Below are positions 34,375 through 46,000 of a stretch of DNA of 64,000 nucleotides, piece by piece. A program made the position numbers and the translations under genes. Source of the DNA: Multifurca ochricompacta. Lineage: Eukaryota; Basidiomycota; Agaricomycetes; Russulales; Russulaceae. The DNA is taken from contig WTXG01000026.1 of the NCBI GenBank assembly GCA_022496185.1, forward strand, positions 248,001-312,000. The letters run 5' to 3'. Within the stretch, counting starts at the first letter, position 1, and every line of letters starts with the position of its first letter. Under the pieces are notes generated by a model that was not told the origin of the DNA, ran no database searches, and was given only the letters and a program-made list of their open reading frames with translations.

Positions 34375-34499
34375 CCAATAACTATGCATTTGTCAATTAT
34401 TTTTGCATTCTATGCAGTTATCTGACAGGCTTTTCATCAATGTTCTATAACATCAATCTAATCATCTTTGTATATTGGGGTGGATTTTAGTTGCGCTTG
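34375..34499. other. Unassigned sequence between repeat copies
   Basis: A short AT-rich piece between two copies of the hAT-like repeat. No feature was recognised. Confidence 0.3.
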
Positions 34500-34794
34500 T
34501 ATAAAATTGAAACCAGAATAATAAAACAACAATAGAATAATGAATTATCTTAATCTTATGAATATAAAACAGGAATCTTTGAAGGATCCTAAGTAGCCAC
34601 AAATGAACGCATTGTGTATCTCCTTGACCAGGATGTCCCAGGCCAGTTATCCGAAATGCGTGATGCAAGCAAAGAACTTGCACACGTTTACACACAGGTA
34701 ACCCACAGGTGACCCACGGGTTACCCGTACCCGTAGCAACAGGTATGGGTACAGGTATGGGTACCAATGAAGATACCCAGGGGTTACCCCTGCT
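34500..34794. mobile_element. hAT-like AT-rich repeat, copy R3 (right end)
   Basis: Homologous to about 34130-34374. It ends with GGGTACC/TACCC subterminal repeats and GGGGTTACCCCTG, directly against the copia protease frame, so it inserted into or truncated that gene. The left boundary is approximate. Confidence 0.5.
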
Positions 34795-35009
34795 ATTCAC
34801 TAGTACCAACTCCATTTGTTTTGACTATGGAGTTGTCACCTAGTGACACTTCATGGGTGGTATCAACTTTATATGTGTCAAAGTCTTCAAGGTTAGGGCT
34901 GAAATGAGCTGTTGCTCCACTATCAAGCATCCAATAATCTGAGTTGATATCCAGATTATAGGTGTGCACATAAAGGTGAATGTGAGGTGCTTCTTGCACC
35001 TCCTCTATG
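34795..35009 (-). pseudogene. Copia protease fragment
   Basis: The frame contains WMLDSGATAHFSPNLEDF, the aspartic-protease site typical of copia, then EVSLGDNSIVKTNGVG. It is cut off on the 3' side by the R3 repeat and separated from gag by the solo LTR. Confidence 0.8.
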
Positions 35010-35506
35010 TCGAACAGGCATGAGGCGCAGCATACTGACTGTAAGGTTAGCGGGTTAGGCTATAAGACAAGTTTACTTCAGAGGTAGAAGAAACTCTATA
35101 TTACTATACTACACACCTATAAGACAAGTTTCTATATAGAGAGTTAGTCTAGAGGTAGTGAAGATAGTAGAGAGGATGACTTACACTTCAGAGGTAGAAG
35201 AAACTCTGAAGTGTAAGAGATGAAACAGACACCCTTATATACTATCCAAGGGATGGTCTGTGCACTGGGAATAAGTCCACAAGTGCTGGACAAAGTCCAA
35301 ACAACAAACATGAGGGCATAAGGCCATTGGCTACTACAGAAATCACATGTTACATGGTGTATCAGTCAGCTACTGCAGAATGTGAGAAAGAAAGTAATAA
35401 AGATAATGTAAAAAGTCCGAGACTCCGATATCTAATCTAATCTACAAAGTAGCTAATCTAATCACCTGATGCCTGAAGCATCACCGAACATCTTCTGTGT
35501 TCAACA
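35010..35506 (-). repeat. Solo copia LTR inserted between gag and protease
   Basis: 497 nt, TGTCGAACA...GTTCAACA, flanked on both sides by CTCTA (35005-35009 and 35507-35511), a 5-bp target-site duplication. Related to the LTRs at 37372 and 38708. The orientation is inferred from its TATATAAG, on the minus strand. Confidence 0.82.
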
Positions 35507-36421
35507 CTCTATTTTGCCACTACCATTAACTACAGTGGCTATAGTATGTACATGTTGGGCCTCAGCCCTCTTCTTGTTCCCCACCTTGCCCTTTTTGGCA
35601 TTCTCCAGGTCCTTCTTCTTCTTTGTGCAAGTGTTGGACTTGTGTCCAGGCTTTTGGCAATAGAAGCAGACCACCCCTTGTGAACCAGGGGCAGCAGCAG
35701 GAAGTGGTGATAAATCTTTAGTTTTGTTAGATTTGATGGGTGCTGCTTTAGACAAGACAGCACTACCACTTCCCAAGGGACCTGCCAGATGACTCTCCTC
35801 ATTCAGGAACCTCTGCACAAGGTCCCAAGGAGATAATTGTTCTGGGTCACCAGAGGCCAGTATCAAGCTGGCAATGGCACTGTAGGAGTCTGGGAGAGCT
35901 TTTAACAATATGAAGCTCATCTGGAGGTCATTGACCTCCATCCCATTCTCCCTTAGGGTACTCCTGGCATCCAGGACCTTTTGTAATTGGGTCCTGAATG
36001 TCTGTCCTTCATCCAAATGGAAGGACACCAGGGCAAGCCACAGATTATATGTGGCCATGCTCCCTACAGAGCCATAAAGCCACTCCAACTTGTTATACTT
36101 CTCACTAAGAGAAGGATAATTGGTGTCAGAAGCTACTTGGGAGTAGACTTCTTGGGTGACGTTAAGAAAGAGGAGCCCAATTAGCATTTCCTCTTCTCCC
36201 ATCCATTCCCTGAGGATGGGGTCAATAACTTCTTTCTGCATCTTCTCCTTTTCCTCTTTATCCTCTGGGAGGAGGGGCATATCAGGGTAAGGTGTAATTA
36301 TGTGCCTCCTGAGCCTGTTCATCCTCAAAAGGGCATTGAAGTTGGCAGACCAAACCTGCCAGTTGGACCCATTGAGGCGCTCCATCTTGGAGGAGGGAGG
36401 GAAGATGATTGAGGATGGCAT
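35507..36421 (-). pseudogene. Copia gag, C-terminus cut by solo LTR
   Basis: Starts at ATG 36421 (MPSSIIFPPS). About 300 residues are intact, with the UBN2-type retrotransposon gag region (WQVWSANFNALLRM, EMLIGLLFLNVTQEV, LKALPDSYSAIASLIL) and a CCHC knuckle CFYCQKPGHKSNTC near 35630-35675. The frame then runs a few codons into the inserted LTR, where it stops at 35501. Without the LTR it would lead into the protease. Confidence 0.85.
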
Positions 36422-37371
36422 TTTGAGATGTTAATAAGTGTTCCTGGTTCCAAGGAGCAGTTAGAACCAGTGCCCAGGTCTCACTTAAGAGTGCCACCCC
36501 ACACTGTGGTGCTATGCTTCAGAACCTAAGAAGGTCCTGCCTCTGTTGTGCAACTTTCTAGGTATAGTAAGGCTGTCTAGCACAATTCTGCAACTAGACA
36601 TAAGCTCTGGTAGACTAGCCAGAGTGTCTAGTGTAATCAGGACTGGGAGTCATGTCATGGAGGAGCCAACTGCAAGTTCCACTAGAGACAAAGGGTGTAG
36701 AGCCCTTCCTCTAGTGCTGGTGGTGGAGTCCATGATTAAGCCCTAGATGATTGGGGCCATGACTAAGTAGATGTCTAGTCTGTCTCTGGTAGGGCATGGT
36801 TACCCTACAATGGCAATGAATACTTATGCCCAGAGATGAAGACTATATCTACTATGTATAGACTATAGTAGTGCAGCCTACTTGTATCGAGCCCAAGCAT
36901 CATGGGAGTGACTACCCATGCCTTGTTCTAGACCCTAAACTCTGCATGCAGGTCGCTAAACCTGGCTTACAGATAGAGCCAAGCATTGACTGGACTTAAA
37001 GCCACAAGCTTCTGGCTATAGGCCTACTAAAAACTATCTATGGGACAAAAACCCAGCTACAACTATGAAGCTACTAGTACCTAGTGTGCACTCAAGGAGC
37101 TTAAGGTGTTTCACCCACTTAGGGTCCCTCATCACCTTTTGCAAGAACCCCAAAGGGCTAGCCAAACAGTTCAGGATGAGCAGTAAACTGCATCATCCTG
37201 TGGGGTGTTAAGGTGCACAAGCAGTAAATAAAGAAGCTCACAGGAAAAAGCAGTGGGAAAAAGACTTGGAGCTTTGTGAGAGCTTGTTGTGCAAAAAGCG
37301 AGTTGGGCTGTAATGAACAAAAAGGAGTTACAGATCAGTATGAGTGGCAGGGCCCATAACCTGTTGAACAA
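36422..37371 (-). other. Copia leader and primer-binding site
   Basis: No ORF of note. Next to the LTR the sense strand reads GGTTATGGGCCC (37360-37371). That complements an initiator-tRNA-Met anticodon stem-loop (…GGGCTCATAACC…) except for one G-U pair, which fits a tRNA half-molecule primer as known for copia. Confidence 0.55.
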
Positions 37372-37874
37372 ACATGCTGCTGGTTACTGACTGTGGTTAG
37401 TAGCAGTTAGGCTAGAAAGACAAGTTATACTTCAGAGGAAGAAGAACTCTATATTAACTACACTACTGACCTAGAAAGACAAGTTATCTACATAGAGAAC
37501 ATTAGTCAAAGGAAAAGTAGACAGTAAAGTAAAGATGACTTACACTTCAGAGGAAGAAGAACTCTGAAGTGTAAAGGATGAAACAGACACCCTTATATAC
37601 CCATGGGGGCCAGGGGAAATGGTCTGTGCACACTGGGGATAAGTCCACAAGTGCCAGACAATAAACAGTGAGGGACAAAGGCCATTGGCCAAAGGGGAAT
37701 TACGTGCTATACTGTGCATTACTAAGTCCATTACTGATCAGCTGAGTAAGGTGAGAAAGAATGTAATAAAGATAACATAAAAAGTCCGATACTCCGGAAT
37801 CTAATCTAATCTAATCTACAGCTGAAGCGAACTTTAGATGCCTGAAGCATCCCCAGACATGTCCTGTGTCAACA
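37372..37874 (-). repeat. 5' LTR of the copia element
   Basis: 503 nt, TGTTGAACA...TGTGTCAACA, with a TATATAAGGG box on the minus strand. It contains two copies of 'ACTTCAGAGGAAGAAGAACT', once followed by its own inverted half, giving a stem around 37540-37575. Confidence 0.83.
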
Positions 37875-38707
37875 CAGGTTTCCATGGGTTGTGTAATGGG
37901 TGCTTCTATCCTGCACTTGCAATGTTAGATTAGATAAGATGTAAATGTCATAGTAAAACTCAGAGGTGATAAAATCCTAGTTGGAAGCTGCCCAGAATGT
38001 GGAGATTAATGCACACGTAAGGCTTGAAGCAGTCAGAGGACTCTGCCTTGCTTATGCAGCAAGAATAGACCTATATTGAACAATTGCTAAGAGCCTACAG
38101 CCCCAAGAGGACAAGATTAGCTGGGCCTGAGTAAATACAAAGATAAACCACACCTACAGCCCCAAGAGGACAAGATGGGGTCTGCAGCGTGCTACAGGGT
38201 GTCTTTAAATACATTCTAGTACTATCCTATGAAATACCAAAGCCGATTAAGCATGCGATGTAAATCTAATTAGTTATCAGTGGCCCGCTCTCCTGAGTGC
38301 CCTGACACATCTTATTTACCAACACGCGATCCTTTCCGCCAGTCTGGCATTATCTAAAATACATACTAGACTACTTTAGATCACTCTATAATCAAATCAT
38401 CAAAATGTATTACTCAAACAAAGGCTGTGTGTATCTATCAGTGTCCATTGCTGCATAGGGCAGCAACTACTTCACATCGTGTGGACCGGGTCAGATTGGT
38501 CCGAACTCCTCCTTATCTTATCTAAGTTAAAGAAGGTTGACTCTGCAAGACACGCAATCACGTGATGCCCTCAGGATGGTTTTCAATCAGTCTGGGATGC
38601 CAAAAATACGCATCCAGGACAGGTTGGGAGCTGTATACCCATACCCATACCTGGCAAAACCTGCAGCACTTACCCATGCAGGTATGAAACCCCTTGACAA
38701 TCACTAG
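37875..38707. mobile_element. hAT-like AT-rich repeat, copy R4
   Basis: Shares blocks with 12180-12510 (from 38200) and with 48840-49020 plus 50616-50790. It ends with TACCC-rich sequence and GAAACCCCTTG at about 38686-38696. It contains a direct repeat of 'ctacagccccaagaggacaag' at about 38095 and 38155. Non-coding. Confidence 0.5.
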
Positions 38708-39723
38708 TGTTGAACAATCATGCTGCTGGTTACTGACTGTGGTTAGTAGTGGTTAGGCTAGAAAGACAAGTATACTTCAGAGGTTGAAGAAACTCTATAT
38801 TAACTATACTACTGACCTAGAAAGACAAGTATCTACAAGAGACATTAGTCAAAGGAAAGTAGAGAGTTATAGTAGAACTTACACTTCAGAGGTTGAAGAA
38901 ACTCTGAAGTGAAAGAGATGAAACAGACACCCTTATATACCCATAGGGGCCAGGGGAAATGGTCTGTGTGCACTGGGAATAAGTCCACAAGTGCCAGACA
39001 ATAAACAATGAGGGACAAAAGCCATTGGCTACAGGAGAATCACATGCTATACTGCACATTACTAAGTCCATCACTAATCAGCTGAGTAAGGTGAGAAAGA
39101 ATGTAATAAAGATAACATAAAAAGTCCGATACTCCGGAATCTAATCTAATCTAATCTACAGCTGAAGCGAACCTTAGATGCCTGAAGCATCTCCATGTTG
39201 ACACAGGACATGTCTGGAGATGCTTCAGGCATCTAAGGTTCGCTTCAGCTGTAGATTAGATTAGATTAGATTCCGGAGTATCGGACTTTTTATGTTATCT
39301 TTATTACATTCTTTCTCACCTTACTCAGCTGATTAGTGATGAACTTAGTAATGTGCAGTAAGCACATGACTTCTCTTTGGCCAATGGCCTTTATCCCTCT
39401 TTGTTTATTGTCCAGCACTTGTGGACTTATTCCCAGTGCACACAGACCATCCCTTGGGATATATAAGGGTGTCTGTTTCATCTCTTTCACTTCAGAGTTC
39501 TTCTAACCTCTGAAGTGTAAGTTCCTTCTACTATACTTCTCTTTTACCTTTGACTAACCATCTTGTGTAGACTACTTGTCTTTTAGGTCAGCAGTATAGT
39601 TGTATATAGAGTTCTTCTAACCTCTGAAGTACTACTTGTCTTTTAGCCTAAACTGCTACTAACCACAGTCAGTATAACCAGCAGCATGATTGTTTGACAC
39701 TCCAGACACATACTGTGTCAACA
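38708..39723 (-). repeat. Solo copia LTR, split by a second one
   Basis: TGTTGAACA at 38708 to TGTGTCAACA ending at 39723, flanked by ACTAG on both sides (38703-38707 and 39724-39728). Without the inner LTR it is about 502-507 nt. The inner LTR sits 19 nt from its right end. Confidence 0.82.
39196..39699 (+). repeat. Second solo copia LTR, inverted, nested
   Basis: 504 nt, TGTTGACACAGG...TTGTTTGACA, in the opposite orientation to its host LTR, flanked by CTCCA (39191-39195 and 39700-39704). It forms a near-perfect head-to-head inverted repeat with 38708-39195. Confidence 0.85.
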
Positions 39724-40570
39724 ACTAGCAGTGTGCTTGAAAGCAAGGTGGAGCTGTGACAACACAGTGCACATGTCAGTGGGCAGCAGGGCCCATAACC
39801 TATTAAACAGTCATGATCACAGATACTGACTATGCAGTTAGCAAAAGAGCTAGAGAAAGACAAGTTGCTTCAGAGGTACAAGAAACTCTGAAGTGTAAGA
39901 GAGGAAACAGACACCCTTATATAGGGCTGCGCACCATCCGTTTTATGGTAATGGCCATCCATTTGATGGTAATAGGATGGGTACGGCTGACCCATCCACT
40001 GTCCATTTTTTGTACTCACTGGATCGCTGATGGGTACAGTACAGGTATGGATATGGCTGTTTACAGTAGACAGTAGTAGATGGTAGTACTACAGAAAATA
40101 AAATTGTGCAGGGCAGCATGAGCAAGACGCTTAGAGTGATAAAGTAATTAATAGGTGCATTCTTGAGGGTATTCTAGAGAGAATAAAGAGTTGAGCAGGT
40201 AGCACAAGCAAGAGTTTTAGAGCAATGAAGTGACAGATGGGGATGTTTCTCAAACAGGATGATTTATTAGGGCTATTCTACAGCAGCCTTTATGTAGTTT
40301 ATGCTGTAGTGTAGAAACAGGCATGGCACAGGCTTATATTTTAGATACTACGATACTACTATCTATCTCACCTTGTTAGCTTAAAGACTTAGATTCTCGC
40401 AATAATGTGATAGCAACTGCTTTATCTATAGCAAATTTAGTGGCTTTATATACAATTTAGATGTACTATATCACTACTAAATTAAAGTAAACGTCTCACA
40501 ATGTGATTTGATCACATGATCGATCTGAGATGTATATACTCAGTATCTAATTAAATGTGAGATGCATTTT

Positions 40571-41160
40571 TGTTACATCCGGTGCAGGATGTTCTGCATG
40601 ACTTGTGTGACAGCGTATCGTTCGTAATCAGCTAAGAGACCAATAAGGCCTCTTGGAGTAAAGGGGGAAGAGTCAAAGTCAAAGGGGCTGTTCCCTATGA
40701 CAATGTTGAGCAGACAGGTGTCAGAAACACTGAGACAGACAAGTCAAAGGTTCAAAGGGGGATGTCCAGAAGACAGGCACCGATGTATTCAATAAGTCGA
40801 GTCTGGAGTCTACAATGTAGTTACAGCGGACTTATATACGTAATTGAGTGAGCGTCTAAAGATAAGATAAACGGAGTCATGTGGGCCCAAATATACGAAA
40901 GCGGATGGCGTAAAGCCAAGCTTCTGATAGGGAATTAAGTAAGTGTCCGGTCGTAAGGATAAGGATAAGAGATAAGAGATAAGGGGTCAAACATGAGTAC
41001 AGTGGCACAAACAGAGACAAAGACAGTCATGGGGAAGGGAGCAGGGCACGTGATGGGTCCCAGGAGGGGGACGTGATCAAGAAATGTAGTGTAGGGGGAA
41101 GGGCAGGGTTGTCATTAGGGATGGTGAAGAAAAGTGGGTTGCTAGGCAGGGGTCATAACA
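40571..41160 (-). repeat. 3' LTR of gypsy D
   Basis: 590 nt, TGTTACATCC...GGTCATAACA. About 18 substitutions against the other LTR, each explained by CG changing to TG or CA. Confidence 0.92.
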
Positions 41161-41800
41161 TCACCCCCTCTTCTGGTTCTATGTTATGCTCAGAGGGGCG
41201 TACGCGGTCGAGTGCGGGTGGCTAGGTCACAAAGACAAGGTCAGGACGATCTTGGGTCGATGCGGAAGACAATAAGTCCAACGCAGGGTCTACCAGAGTC
41301 ACAGGCTCAGTGTACAAGTCACAGAGGACGAGTACCAAAGGGACGAGTTCGGGTGGTGAGACACAAGGAAGGAAGTTAAAGGTCCACAAGGCTACTGATT
41401 GTCACAGGAGCTCAAGATGGGGAACCATCTGAGTGAGACTAGCTAGGGTATATATACATGCTGGTACTAGCTTAGTCATCTGTTCTTATCATGCTTATCT
41501 AGACGCTTGTGGTTCTGGACGTGTGACTATGGAACCTTCCATCAGAACCAGTGCCACCATCTTCCCACATCAACTAAGGTTCAGGGTCCTTCTGTACACA
41601 AGGCATCAAACCTTACTGTCACGTGATCTGCTTCTGTACCTCATGCCGTATCCGTCTTCTGGACTTCAGCATGGGACATCATGACTAAGCCAGCAATGTC
41701 CTTGCAGACCCCGCGTGGCTACTGTCACTGCTTGTGTGTCCCCCACGTCTTGCCATCTGTTGGGTACGCTGGGTAGGTCATAACATTCTAGCAGACCTGG

Positions 41801-43000
41801 CTAGAAACAACTCGTACCATCATCATCCTGCACCAAGTCCAGATAGTTGTCAGCTACATTATGATCATCCAGTGTGTAATTCTCCTTGTCCAAGTCTTGG
41901 GGACATCTGTGGTTGCAAAGAAACCCATAAGGGCCGCGCTGTCCACATGAGTAGCAGAGGTCATGGATGGGGCAGTCCAGCTCATGATGCCCTGAGTTGT
42001 GGCGAAGACACTTGCCACACCACCCAGAGGGGTTGATGATCGTCGGAGCAACACCCATGCGACAGAAGATACAAAATCGGCTCCAGTGCAAATTGCTGCA
42101 GCAGTGATGGCACCACTTGCAATTGAGGGGACAGTTCCAGCTGATGTGGTACTTACTGTCGCAGCGCCAACACGTCTCTCCACGAGGGTTCTCGTGCATA
42201 CGTGGCATCTCAAATCGGTTTGGCAGCAATGTTGGGGCAGCTCCCAGGGTTCATGGGGGGAGAGGTCATGCATATGTGTCAGCGTACCTTTTGGTGATAG
42301 TCTGGTATGCGTCTCCCTTCTCCAGTCTCTTCCTGATCTCCACCAATTCTTGTTCCACCTGGAACATCCCACTCATTAACCTTGTCATCATCTTTGCATG
42401 TTCTTTGTACTGCTTGTTGAGTGTCATATGCAATGTCAGATTCTTCTGCAGTCTCATTACTTCAGCTTTGAGATGTGGAAGGCGCATGTCATTCAGCACT
42501 TCGTCTATTGCGAAGGCTCAGGAGTTGTCAGCGGCCAAGTGTCCAAGCTGCTCGTCACTCATTGTGTGATGGAGGCAACCCGTGTATCTCTCCTCCAAAT
42601 AAACTGGGGCCCCATAAACAGGGCTGTTCTTCTTCATGCACCCAGCTATGTCCATTCCTCCATTGGTATAGAAAATGTATTTGGTGATGGCAACCTCTCT
42701 GTCAGCCATGGTGATTTCGAGGGGGAAGTACATTGATGAGTTCAGGTTGTTGGTGAAGAATGGGAACTCTGGGACTTCATCGTCCAACTCCATCCCTAAG
42801 AGGTCATTCGGGTGAGGCTCTTCACAGTGGTCGAAGTCATCATTGGGGTTTGGGGATTGGTTCTTGACTCGTGCCTTGGCAGCTTCATAATCAATAGGGG
42901 AGGAGGGATGTGTGGAAGGATGAGCAGACAGGAAGTTCTCAACAACTACAACAGAGGAGGTGAAAGCATCAACGGCGGCGTTGGCAGCAACAAAAGACAT
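41801..43000 (-). pseudogene. Third ORF of gypsy D: tandem zinc-knuckle protein
   Basis: One frame of about 399 codons starting at ATG 43000 (MSFVAANAAVDAF), after pol ends at 43077. It is interrupted only by TGA codons near 42515, 42263 and 42248, all of the CGA-to-TGA type. The order is: serine/proline and acidic N-terminus; a block with IFYTNGGMDIAGC and VYGAPVYLEE; a charged helical, possibly coiled-coil segment (42270-42490); four knuckles CWRCDSKYHISWNC, CHHCCSNLHWSRFC, CGKCLRHNSGHHELDC and CYSCGQRGPYGFLC; and an acidic tail to TAG 41801-41803. The same layout is present in A. It is not part of the usual gag-pol plan of Ty3/gypsy. A role in nucleic-acid binding is inferred from the knuckles only. 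Confidence 0.75.
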
Positions 43001-43076
43001 GATGGATTGGATAGTGTTAGAACGTTGCTGAGAGAGCATGTACTGGGGAATCTGATGGGGTCTGGGGCTGCTCCTT

Positions 43077-46000
43077 TTAAGCATTTCTGGGCGCTTCTGG
43101 GTGTTGGATGTGGAACTGCAAGATAAGGACCAGGGCAAAGATATCCCCGGCTGGTTCCCACGAGTTGTCAGAGTCTGGGAATCCCTTCCACTTAACGAGG
43201 TAATACAGCTTGTGCCCATGGCCTTGTCGCTTTGAGTCTAGAATGTGTTCCACTTCCCACTCCTCTTCTCCATCGATAAGGTCAGGTGGGGGTCTTGGGA
43301 AGTTCTCTCCATGAATGGAGGTTTCCTTATACAGGGTCAGAAGCTTGGCATGGAAGACAGGGTGGATCTTCCATTTCGGTGGCAATTGCAGTTCATAGGA
43401 TACATCTGACAGCTTCCTTGTGATCTGGAAGGGCCTGTGACATCGGGGCACTAATTTGGCCGAGGGGTGTGATGTATGAATGTTCCTTCCCTCAAGCCAC
43501 ACCCAGTCATTGGCTTGATAAGGTGTGAAAGTGCTTGGCTGTGTGGCCAGAAGTTGCTGCGCCTTTGCCAGGTTTTCATTGGCCGATTGCCATAACTCTT
43601 CCCATTGGCTTATCCGTTGGGTTACTGAAGGGACATTGGTGGGCTTATCTGTCCATGTGGTGCACAGGGTCCAGCCCATGATAAGGGAGAAGGGGGTGGC
43701 CTTTGTGGTCCCATTGGGCCATGAGTTGTGAGCAAACTCTGCAGTTGACAGCCACTCCGCCCAGTCATCTTGTCTGCCGTTGCACCAAAACCGAAGATAT
43801 TGTTCGAGCCATTGATTTGTTCATTTGGACTGTCCATCCATTTGTGGATGGTAAGCTGTAGAGATATTTTGTGCAATGTCTAACGTCTTGCATAGGGCTT
43901 TAGCAAATGCCAAAGTGAATCTGGTGTCTTGGTCGGATATAATCTTCTTGGGGAGTCCATAGTGGTGGTACACATGGTTCAGGTATAACTTTGCCACTCC
44001 TTCAGCTGTGATAGTTTTGTTACAAGGGATGAAGAGGGCTGCTTTGGAACAATCATGGTCGGTGATTGTGAGGATGGTGTCGAAGCCCTGTGATTTGGGT
44101 AGTTTGACAATAAAGTCCATGGTGATGGTCTGAAAGGGAGTTGATGCAATGGGGGTGATGGGGTGTATTGGTGGGACTTTCGGGTGTGTGTTAATCTTGT
44201 TTGCCTGACACACTGCACATCCCTGCACATAACTCTTGATGTCCTTTTTCATGTTGGGCCACCAATAGTCTCTTTTGGTCAGGGCATAGGTGTTGGCAAT
44301 GCTGGGGTGGCCAGCAGAGGGAAGGTTGTGGTGAAAATGGATCACCCCCCTCTTAATGTTGTCACCACCAGTGACAACGAGCCGATCTCTGTCTTTCCAC
44401 CAAAGGCCACTGATTTCTTTTAAGTTGTGGGCTTCAGCCCATGAGCGGCACAGTTCTTGGTTCATGTTTTGGGACACTTGCACCCATAGGTCCATGTCAT
44501 GGAGACTGACCACAGCAGTTTTTGCAAATACCTCCTCTGGGAGGACAGTGACGTCATTATTGTCATCCTCGCCCGTATGCATATCTGGCCTGCGTGACAG
44601 CGCATCTGCTCTGGCGTTCTGGCTTCCAGCAATGTGTTTCAGGGTGAAGTTATATTCTTCGAGCTCCAGGACTTCTCGTGCCACATGTCGACTGATTTTA
44701 TGGGGTTCCTTCCAATATAATAGGTTGGAATGGTCAGTGTGGATGATGGTTTATGAGGAGTTCCTGCCAGGTAGGGTCGCCAGTGTCGTAATGCTTTGAC
44801 TATGGCTAAGAGTTCCCTATCCCAGATGTCGTAGTTCCGTTCAGCTGGGGAGAAGGTCTCGGAGTAGTATGCGACTGGGTGAAGTACTTGTGTGGCGTCT
44901 CTCTGGTATAACACTGCCCCATTCGCAAAGTGGGAGGCATCCACTTCCAATTCAAAGGGGTGATTCAAATCTGGTTGGATGAGTACTGGCTCTGAGCCAA
45001 CTAGGTTCCAGATTTGTTCGAATGCCTGCTGTTGTGCTACACCCCAATGCCATGGTACATCTTTTTTCAATAGATCGTTTAATGGCCGTGCAATGCCTGA
45101 AAACCCCTTGACAAAGCGTCGGTAGAAGTTACAGAATCCGATGAAGGATTGGACATCCTTGACACCAGTTGGCACAGGCCATTCCCGTATCCCTTGTACT
45201 TTAATAGGATCCATGCATACTTGTCCTCCTTCCAGGATGACTCCCAGGTACTCAACACTTCATTGTTCAAAGGAGCACTTGGCTGGCTTGAGGTACAGGT
45301 CATGTTCATGCAATATATCCAGCACCTGATGCACTCACTCTCAATGGTGATTTAAGTTGTCTGAGGTGGCTACCAAGATGTCGTCCATATAGACCACTAC
45401 TTCGCCGGTGAGAATGAGATCATGGAAGATATGGTTCATCATGGACTGGAACATCGCCAGCAAGTTTGTAAGACCAAAGAACATGACATTTGGTTCGAAC
45501 AATCCTTGGTTTGTTTTAAATGCCGCTTTGCATTGGTTGCCCTCTTTGATCCTGACATTATTGTAGCCCCATCGTACATCCATCTTTGAGAAGAGGGACT
45601 TATCCCTCATGGTGTCAATAAGCTCCAAGATAAGTGGTAGGGGGTAGGCGTTCTTCACAGTATGAGCATTAATTCGCCGGTAATCTTGGACTGGTCATAG
45701 CTTACCATCCTTCTTTTTGATAAAGAAGAAGGGCGAAGCGTACTGCGATTTGGATGGGCGAATGTACCCCTTTGCCAAATGTTCTTCGAGGAACTCTGTC
45801 AGTGCCTTCTGTTTGGACTGGGACAGTGGATAAATTTTGCAATCTATCGCCGCTGGCGTATCAGGAAGCAGGTCTATGGCGTGATCCCATGGTCGGGAGG
45901 GTGGAAAGCACTGCGACTCTTCTTCGGAAAACACCTTCCAATGTCTGTGATAGGCGCTTGGTACTACATTGTTGTACATTTTCTCTGTCTGCCCCTGTAC

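Larger units (their letters stand above)
34795..37874 (-). mobile_element. Ty1/copia retrotransposon, 3' part lost
   Basis: From the right: 5' LTR (37372-37874), a primer-binding site, an untranslated leader of about 950 nt, gag, and the start of protease, interrupted by a solo LTR. RT, integrase and the 3' LTR are absent; the element ends where hAT-like R3 begins. The order protease directly after a gag with a CCHC knuckle, and the GATAHF active site, identify copia. Confidence 0.85.

Noticed and set aside
43120..43210. Chromodomain as a host heterochromatin protein
   Set aside because: It is the C-terminal end of the gypsy integrase frame, repeated in A and B.
45695..45697. TGA codons as selenocysteine sites
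   Set aside because: They replace Arg codons (CGA) in several different places, fungi lack the selenocysteine system, and CpG decay explains them.
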